DNA from: Nitrososphaera sp.
GTDB taxonomy: Archaea > Thermoproteota > Nitrososphaeria > Nitrososphaerales > Nitrososphaeraceae
Assembly (NCBI GenBank): GCA_022545875.1
Contig: JAKEIF010000086.1
Location: 1 to 17,191, forward strand
Length of the DNA stretch: 17,191 bases
Direction: 5' to 3'
A model generated the notes under the pieces. That model saw nothing but the letters and a program-made list of their open reading frames with translations. It was not told the DNA's origin and searched no databases. Positions 13,362-17,191 of the stretch are shown here, one piece after another (positions within the stretch are counted from its first letter, which is position 1; each line of letters starts with the position of its first letter). A program made the position numbers and the translations under genes.

Positions 13362-13898
13362 CTAGTGCGCGTGTGGCGGTGGAGCGCTTCCCTTTCCGAT
13401 GCTTTCGTTATAAGTGCCCGAGGCCTTTTCGTGGAATTCTAGGCTTGCCTGGTCGACTTTTACTGCCTGCGGAGGACAAACAGAAACACATGCCATGCAC
13501 CAAATGCAGTCATGTTCCCTTATCGGGTCTGCCTTGTCAGTATAGTCTTTGCGCTCTTCTTTTACAGAGCTGCCAGTACCCGAACTAGTTGCATTGACCA
13601 TCTCGGTGCCCGGAACATCGTTCTCTGTCCTGTACCACTGGAAGACTTGGACGGGACATGCTTCAATGCAGGCGCCGTCGGCAACGCAAGAGTCCCAGTC
13701 GATGGCTACCATCGTACCGTGAACGCCGAGAGGAACAATCTCCTCGCCCCGTGCTTCATAAGCGTGTTTTACGTCGTCGTTCTCTGTGGCTTCGGCTGCT
13801 TTGCCTGGACCCCAGACGTAGTGATAGTGTTCGCCGTCTGAGTGGCTGTGCTTGCCTGTTACCTGATGATTCTTTGGAAAGTCTGGATCGATTGGCAT
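13362..13898 (-). CDS. Zn-containing 7Fe ferredoxin (Sulfolobus-type), extended
   Basis: 178 residues. A soluble electron carrier. It closely follows the Sulfolobus zinc ferredoxin pattern: N-terminal IDPDFPKNHQVTGKH, then LGVHGT, CVADGACIEACPVQVFQWY, KADPI and CIWCMACVSVCPP. Cluster I ligands C71-x5-C77-x3-C81 suit a [3Fe-4S] (Asp74 replaces a cysteine); cluster II C131-x2-C134-x2-C137-x3-C141 suits a [4Fe-4S]. Zinc ligands would be H17, a second His (H19 or H24), H60 and D124. It is longer than the roughly 103-residue Sulfolobus protein because of a His-rich and charged insert (about 18-55), a polar insert (about 100-120) and a tail ending PPPHAH. ATG 13898 is supported by a TATA box. Partners are not encoded nearby. 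Confidence 0.92.
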   Translation of the reverse strand: MPIDPDFPKNHQVTGKHSHSDGEHYHYVWGPGKAAEATENDDVKHAYEARGEEIVPLGVHGTMVAIDWDSCVADGACIEACPVQVFQWYRTENDVPGTEMVNATSSGTGSSVKEERKDYTDKADPIREHDCIWCMACVSVCPPQAVKVDQASLEFHEKASGTYNESIGKGSAPPPHAH

Positions 13899-13930
13899 TT
13901 TCTAACTCAAGATTTAATCAAGGTGCATAT

Positions 13931-13938
13931 TATATAAA
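13931..13938 (-). promoter_or_regulatory. TATA box of the ferredoxin gene
   Basis: Minus strand TTTATATA about 36 bases before ATG 13898, giving a leader of about 10 bases. Confidence 0.55.
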
Positions 13939-13964
13939 CTATCTTTTCAGTTCCCGGGAAATGC

Positions 13965-15143
13965 TTACGTCGTCTTTTCAAACAGAACCTTCAGCTGGTG
14001 GTCGAGCAACTTGGCCTTTGAAAGCTTCATTCCGGCAGTGGCGATAGGCAGTGGAACGATGTTGACAATCCTTGATGCAGGGGTCTTGACGCTGATCGTG
14101 AGCTGGTCTCCGTACCTCTGGATCTCAAAGTCGTCCTTTTCGGTAAATGGCACCTGGACAGTCATGTTGATCGAGGTGCCTTCATTTTCAAACAAGTAGG
14201 GCTTGCCCCTGTAGAATATGTCGGACGGGTCCTCGCTTCCAAAGAGCACTTCGCCATGCCTTCGCAGCATTTCAATTCCCCGCAGCTCCGTCCCGTAAAG
14301 CTGTACTTCCTTTACTGGAAGGGGGTAAAAGTTAGCTTTGGCCTCTTCCACCTTTGATTTCTGAAATACAGCCCACTTGTCATAATATTGGTCGGATGAC
14401 CCCGCCATTATCTTGTTGACCACAGCCATGTCGACGTTGATGCCATAGAGGCTTGCGGACATGAGCGCCCTCTTTGCGTTTTCTATGCTAAAGGTGTCGG
14501 GGTTTGCTACAAGCCTGATGCTAGTCGCGTTGTTGTCCTTGATTATTTCTGAGAGCACGTCGAGCCGGTCCAAAAGTTCCATTTCGCTCTGGATGACGTC
14601 TTTGGACGGCGCGGGGATCTTGGCAAGTGGCTGGAAGACCTTGGCAAAGCCGCTGAAAAGCCCGGCAAGCCCGGTGAGTTTGCGTCCGATGCTTCCAACC
14701 AGCTTTGGGAAGTAGAGATAGCGGAGGGCCTCGCCTGATGCAGGCATGTCAAGCACTATTGAATCAAATTCCTTGGTACGACCTACCTCCTCTATCTTTA
14801 GAAGCGAAAAGAGTTGGGTCATGCCTGGAAGCATGGCAATTTCATACGCCAGCGTTTCGTCGATTCCTTTAGCGGAGAATATCGCAGCCATGTACGATAG
14901 TATCGTGTCATACTGCCTGCTCATCTCTGTAACCGGATCTATCTGAAGCGCGGTCAGCTTCTGCTGCACCGGCTTTGGATCATAGCCGATGTCATTCATC
15001 ATGAGAGCGTCGCTCAGAGTATGTGCAGGATCAGCTGAAATTACAAGCGTATTGTGGCCATGCTCGGCCATCTTGATGGCAGTAGCACAAGCTGTCACAG
15101 TCTTGCCCGTGCCTCCCTTGCCCGTGTAAATTATGAGTCTCAA
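13965..15143 (-). CDS. ArsA/Get3-family ATPase with C-terminal HSP20-like domain
   Basis: 392 residues from TTG 15143 (MRLIIYTGKGGTGKT). The open frame runs 22 codons further to 15209 but that part does not resemble the family, and a TATA box 28 bases before TTG supports a leaderless start. Deviant Walker A GKGGTGKT (8-15), switch I DPAHTLSDAL, switch II DMPASGEALRYL, an amphipathic Met/Leu/Gly/Phe-rich segment (about 150-175) and ANPDTFSIENAKRAL are all present. Residues about 315-392 (SINMTVQVPF, FEIQRYGDQLTISV, RIVNIVPLP) form the ArsA_HSP20 domain. C19 is the only cysteine, so neither the arsenite-binding Cys set of ArsA nor the Get3 CxxC zinc site exists. A protein-targeting or chaperone ATPase is more likely than arsenite export; no arsB is nearby. 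Confidence 0.9.
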   Translation of the reverse strand: MRLIIYTGKGGTGKTVTACATAIKMAEHGHNTLVISADPAHTLSDALMMNDIGYDPKPVQQKLTALQIDPVTEMSRQYDTILSYMAAIFSAKGIDETLAYEIAMLPGMTQLFSLLKIEEVGRTKEFDSIVLDMPASGEALRYLYFPKLVGSIGRKLTGLAGLFSGFAKVFQPLAKIPAPSKDVIQSEMELLDRLDVLSEIIKDNNATSIRLVANPDTFSIENAKRALMSASLYGINVDMAVVNKIMAGSSDQYYDKWAVFQKSKVEEAKANFYPLPVKEVQLYGTELRGIEMLRRHGEVLFGSEDPSDIFYRGKPYLFENEGTSINMTVQVPFTEKDDFEIQRYGDQLTISVKTPASRIVNIVPLPIATAGMKLSKAKLLDHQLKVLFEKTT

Positions 15144-15166
15144 CCAGTAATGAAAATCGCAAAAGC

Positions 15167-15175
15167 CAATAAAAG
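15167..15175 (-). promoter_or_regulatory. TATA-like box of the ArsA-like gene
   Basis: Minus strand TCTTTTATT about 28 bases before TTG 15143, supporting that codon over the upstream ATG 15209. Confidence 0.45.
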
Positions 15176-15219
15176 AGTTTAGAAGGTGGATATGCAGTCG
15201 ATAAATCAAAATTCCAGCT

Positions 15220-15500
15220 TAAGAAGTGGCAGGAACTTAGTGATTAGTCCGAGGACGAAGTACGAAAGTCAAGCCTGCCAAGTATTATTCATAAACGCAC
15301 GCAATACAGCTAAGACAAAAGAGACCTATTCGTGCAGGCTGAGATCATAGTTAACATATCGAAAGATAGAGTCTTTAGATCTCCTCCCAACTGGAGAGCA
15401 AAAGAAAGCTCAGAAGAAAATGATCTCTTAGGTCCAATGAGAGAGGAGGGGCTATCACGGCAAACACGTGTGATAGCATGCGCGGCGCAGAAGCTTTTTT
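15220..15500 (+). ncRNA. Putative structured RNA, unknown class
   Basis: The stretch between 15210 and 15608 has no convincing protein gene but several nested inverted repeats readable on the plus strand. (1) TGGCAGG (15227-15233) pairs with CCTGCCA (15274-15280), extended by CTT/AAG. (2) GAGATCAT (15341-15348) pairs with ATGATCTC (15420-15427); inside are TATC-GAAA-GATA, a GNRA hairpin at 15357-15368, and TCTCC/GGAGA at 15380-15384/15393-15397. (3) GCTATCAC (15451-15458) pairs with GTGATAGC (15470-15477). (4) TGCGC-G-GCGCA (15479-15489) is followed by six T (15495-15500). The T-run suits an archaeal terminator and sets the strand. I do not see SRP RNA or RNase P RNA signatures. The alternative is a long structured leader of the gene at 15609. 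Confidence 0.5.
15451..15500 (+). terminator. Two hairpins followed by a T6 run
   Basis: An 8-bp perfect hairpin (15451-15477), a small GC hairpin (15479-15489) and TTTTTT (15495-15500). Archaeal RNA polymerase terminates mainly at T-runs; the hairpins may protect the RNA 3' end. It would end the putative RNA upstream or attenuate the gene at 15609. Confidence 0.4.
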
Positions 15501-15608
15501 AGGAAATGACCGATGTCACACTAAACTGGAAAAAGATCAACCGATTTATCGTTGAAAAAGTTAGAACAGTACAAAAAGTAGAAAGACTTCCGCCTTTACA
15601 TCATAACC

Positions 15609-16505
15609 GTGCTTACACAGAGCAAGCTGCTGATTCTAGTGTTATCAGGAGTGCTTGCTTTTCTGATTGGACCCGACAAAGATGCACTTGCCGTTATTGA
15701 AGATGTGGCGGTCTTGGAGATGAAGCTAGTAGTTAGGACAGACAGTCCAGAGTATTCTCTGGGCGATGAAGTGGTTATCTTCGGCACCATAGCCAATGAC
15801 ATACTTACTCCGGGACAGCCAGTTGTACTGTTTGTACATGATCCTCTAGGGGCGATTGTAAGGTCAGATTTGGTTATTCCGTACTCAAACGGCTCGTTTT
15901 GGTACGAAATGCCAACTGGTGGTGAGCTCATGAGATATTCTGGAGGCTACAAAATTGTCGCAAATTATGCAGAACAGTACAGAGCAGAGACTACATTTGA
16001 TTTCAGCGGTTCAGATGCAGGAGAGGACGGGAACTGTATAGTTTTTGGATGCATCTATGAACTCCACGTTGGCAACAAAACATTTGAAATAAACTATAGA
16101 ATTTCCGGCAGTATTCAAAACATGACCCTAAATGTTGAAGCCAACACCTTAGAAATTGAAGCACTGGTCATTAGCAAAACTTACCCCTTGCAGATTCTTC
16201 TTCCAAGAGAACTGATAGATGCCACAGAGCCGGACGTTGATGGATCACTCAGAGATGGCAACTTTACTGTTCTTATCAATGGCTTGAATCAAGAACATGT
16301 CATAGAACGTGAACCACTGGATTTGCCTGATGATAGAGATCTGACTATTGAGATGCTACAAGACGGGGAGAACAGGGTAGAAATTGTTGGCACCAGAGTA
16401 ATACCAGAGTTTGTCTCACCTGCTATGACAATTCTGGCGACTACCGTTGCTGGACTGATTCTTTGGACAAGAGGAAAAGTAAGAAAAAAGGACTATGCTC
16501 GATAA
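15609..16505 (+). CDS. Secreted Ig-like protein with PEFG-CTERM-like sorting tail
   Basis: 298 residues from GTG 15609. Signal peptide about 1-29 (LLILVLSGVLAFLIG, cut near DALA). Residues about 38-137 are an Ig-like domain of the kind common in thaumarchaeal surface proteins (SPEYSLGDEVVIFG, GQPVVLFVHDPLGAIV, YKIVANYAE). Residues about 150-262 are the domain usually next to the tail (LEIEALVISKTYPLQILLPRE, NRVEIVGTRV). Residues 266-298 have the tripartite sorting form: PEF(V), a hydrophobic helix (MTILATTVAGLILW) and a basic end (RGKVRKKDYAR). PEFG-CTERM tails are cut and anchored by an archaeosortase; here the fourth residue is V instead of G. Probably surface-attached. The partner gene downstream is also secreted. 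Confidence 0.82.
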   Translation: MLTQSKLLILVLSGVLAFLIGPDKDALAVIEDVAVLEMKLVVRTDSPEYSLGDEVVIFGTIANDILTPGQPVVLFVHDPLGAIVRSDLVIPYSNGSFWYEMPTGGELMRYSGGYKIVANYAEQYRAETTFDFSGSDAGEDGNCIVFGCIYELHVGNKTFEINYRISGSIQNMTLNVEANTLEIEALVISKTYPLQILLPRELIDATEPDVDGSLRDGNFTVLINGLNQEHVIEREPLDLPDDRDLTIEMLQDGENRVEIVGTRVIPEFVSPAMTILATTVAGLILWTRGKVRKKDYAR

Positions 16506-16558
16506 GCGTTTGATCAGATGCATAAAGTAGAAAGAGGTGGTAAGGTGACTATTGTTGC

Positions 16559-17191
16559 TTGGCAAGCAGACAGGCTAATATCTATGCGTACTTGGGTTTG
16601 TTACTGTTATTTGCACTATCTTTCCAAGCAACTTCAAGCACAGCTTCTGGAATGAGTATAGCTCCACCGGTTGCGCTGGGTAGACCGCAATTACTCGATA
16701 TCAACGGACAGCAGGTGGACTACATTAGTTCTGGACAGCAAGGGGTGATAAGAATAATCGCTACTAATAACCAGGTTATTAATCAACCGGTTGTGATTAT
16801 AGTTGAGGTGAGAGATGCCATAGGTGTAACTGAATACATTTCATGGCAAAAGGGCACTTTAACGGCCGGCGATAGGCACTATTTTGAAGCAGCCTGGATG
16901 CCAAATAAAGGCTGTTCAGAGGCTTCAGGTGGGTGCTATCCCGACCATGAGATAAGAGCCTTTGTGCTCAGTGATTTTGAGAAGCCACAAGTGCTTACTT
17001 GGGTGGAGATACTTCAGGGTATTACTGTAAGGGCTGCAGACTATGAAGGAGAGCAGTACAAGCTACATAGGGTTGTCGTTGATGACGTAGAGTATCATGT
17101 AGAGTATGTCATGGACGGCGGAAACGTCGAGCAAATCACAGCAGACTATGACTACAGAGTCGTGTCATCGAAAAAGGAGGGGGTGACATAG
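16559..17191 (+). CDS. Secreted protein sharing a domain with the 6144-7205 protein
   Basis: 210 residues, start TTG 16559, stop TAG at the very end of the window. Residues about 9-30 form a signal peptide (YLGLLLLFALSFQATSSTAS). Residues about 40-155 (LLDINGQQVDYISSGQQG, NQPVVIIVEVRDAIGVTEYI, SWQKG, AAWMPNKGC, SDFEKPQVL) align by eye with residues 245-345 of the 6144-7205 protein: both have QP-x(7)-RD-x2-G-T/I, I-A/S-WQ-G, W-L/M-P and F-E-x-P-x-V-L. C119 and C126 in the loop GCSEASGGC may form a disulfide. There is no transmembrane or sorting tail; the last 55 residues are polar and rich in Asp, Glu, Val and Tyr. Located 53 bases after the PEFG-type gene, so probably expressed with it. Function unknown. 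Confidence 0.75.
   Translation: MASRQANIYAYLGLLLLFALSFQATSSTASGMSIAPPVALGRPQLLDINGQQVDYISSGQQGVIRIIATNNQVINQPVVIIVEVRDAIGVTEYISWQKGTLTAGDRHYFEAAWMPNKGCSEASGGCYPDHEIRAFVLSDFEKPQVLTWVEILQGITVRAADYEGEQYKLHRVVVDDVEYHVEYVMDGGNVEQITADYDYRVVSSKKEGVT

Noticed and set aside
15220..15500. SRP RNA or RNase P RNA
   Set aside because: The expected conserved domain IV loop of SRP RNA and the conserved RNase P blocks are not visible on either strand.
15506..15700. 64-codon plus-strand frame before the PEFG-type gene
   Set aside because: Its second half overlaps the signal-peptide region of the stronger gene in another frame; composition is not convincing.
1..17191. CRISPR array, transposase, integrase or defence system
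   Set aside because: No regularly spaced repeats, no transposase or integrase motifs and no defence-gene families were found.

Overview
The window looks like chromosome from an ammonia-oxidising archaeon of the Nitrososphaera type (Thaumarchaeota/Nitrososphaerota). This is inferred from family content, not from a database search. The pointers are a Zn-containing ferredoxin of the Sulfolobus kind, an ArsA-type ATPase with an HSP20-like tail, a four-CBS protein with a ribosome-hibernation-like tail, small C2H2 zinc-finger proteins, a PEFG-CTERM-like surface protein, a tRNA-Ser with two introns, and many genes with a TATA box only about 25-40 bases before the start codon (leaderless or nearly so, often with TTG or GTG starts).

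Layout. Positions 1-423 (minus) hold the start of a secreted FG-GAP (integrin-like propeller) protein that runs off the window. At 617-841 (minus) is a cut-off RTX-repeat remnant. At 1004-1794 (plus) a winged-helix regulator is followed by a small two-helix membrane protein; both are preceded by the same 13-bp palindromic sequence. At 1789-6038 (minus) is a tight histidine operon hisG-hisD-hisC-HAD phosphatase, with the last gene a good candidate for the missing histidinol-phosphatase. At 6144-7205 (plus) is a Cys-rich secreted protein. At 7241-7880 (minus) lie two C2H2 zinc-finger genes, both with reading-frame damage. At 7946-10205 (minus) a membrane-anchored PQQ-type sugar dehydrogenase-like protein is followed by class II HMG-CoA reductase (isoprenoid lipid synthesis). 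At 10300-11400 (plus) is the 4xCBS-HPF fusion, whose stop codon touches the CCA end of a convergent tRNA-Ser(UGA) gene.

From 11530 to 13302 there are small proteins of unknown function, including a 43-codon DUF4177-like ORF. At 13362-13898 (minus) is the Zn/7Fe ferredoxin and at 13965-15143 (minus) the ArsA/Get3-like ATPase. Between them and the last two genes is about 400 bases without a convincing protein gene. It is full of inverted repeats and ends in a T-run; I read it as a probable structured RNA on the plus strand, and its first hairpin resembles a degenerate hammerhead ribozyme. At 15609-17191 (plus) are two secreted proteins, one with a PEFG-CTERM-like tail and one sharing a domain with the 6144-7205 protein.

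The most notable items are the two-intron tRNA-Ser, the structured RNA region, the frameshifted zinc-finger genes, the regulator with its candidate operator pair, and the CBS-HPF fusion. No mobile element, CRISPR array or integrase was seen.
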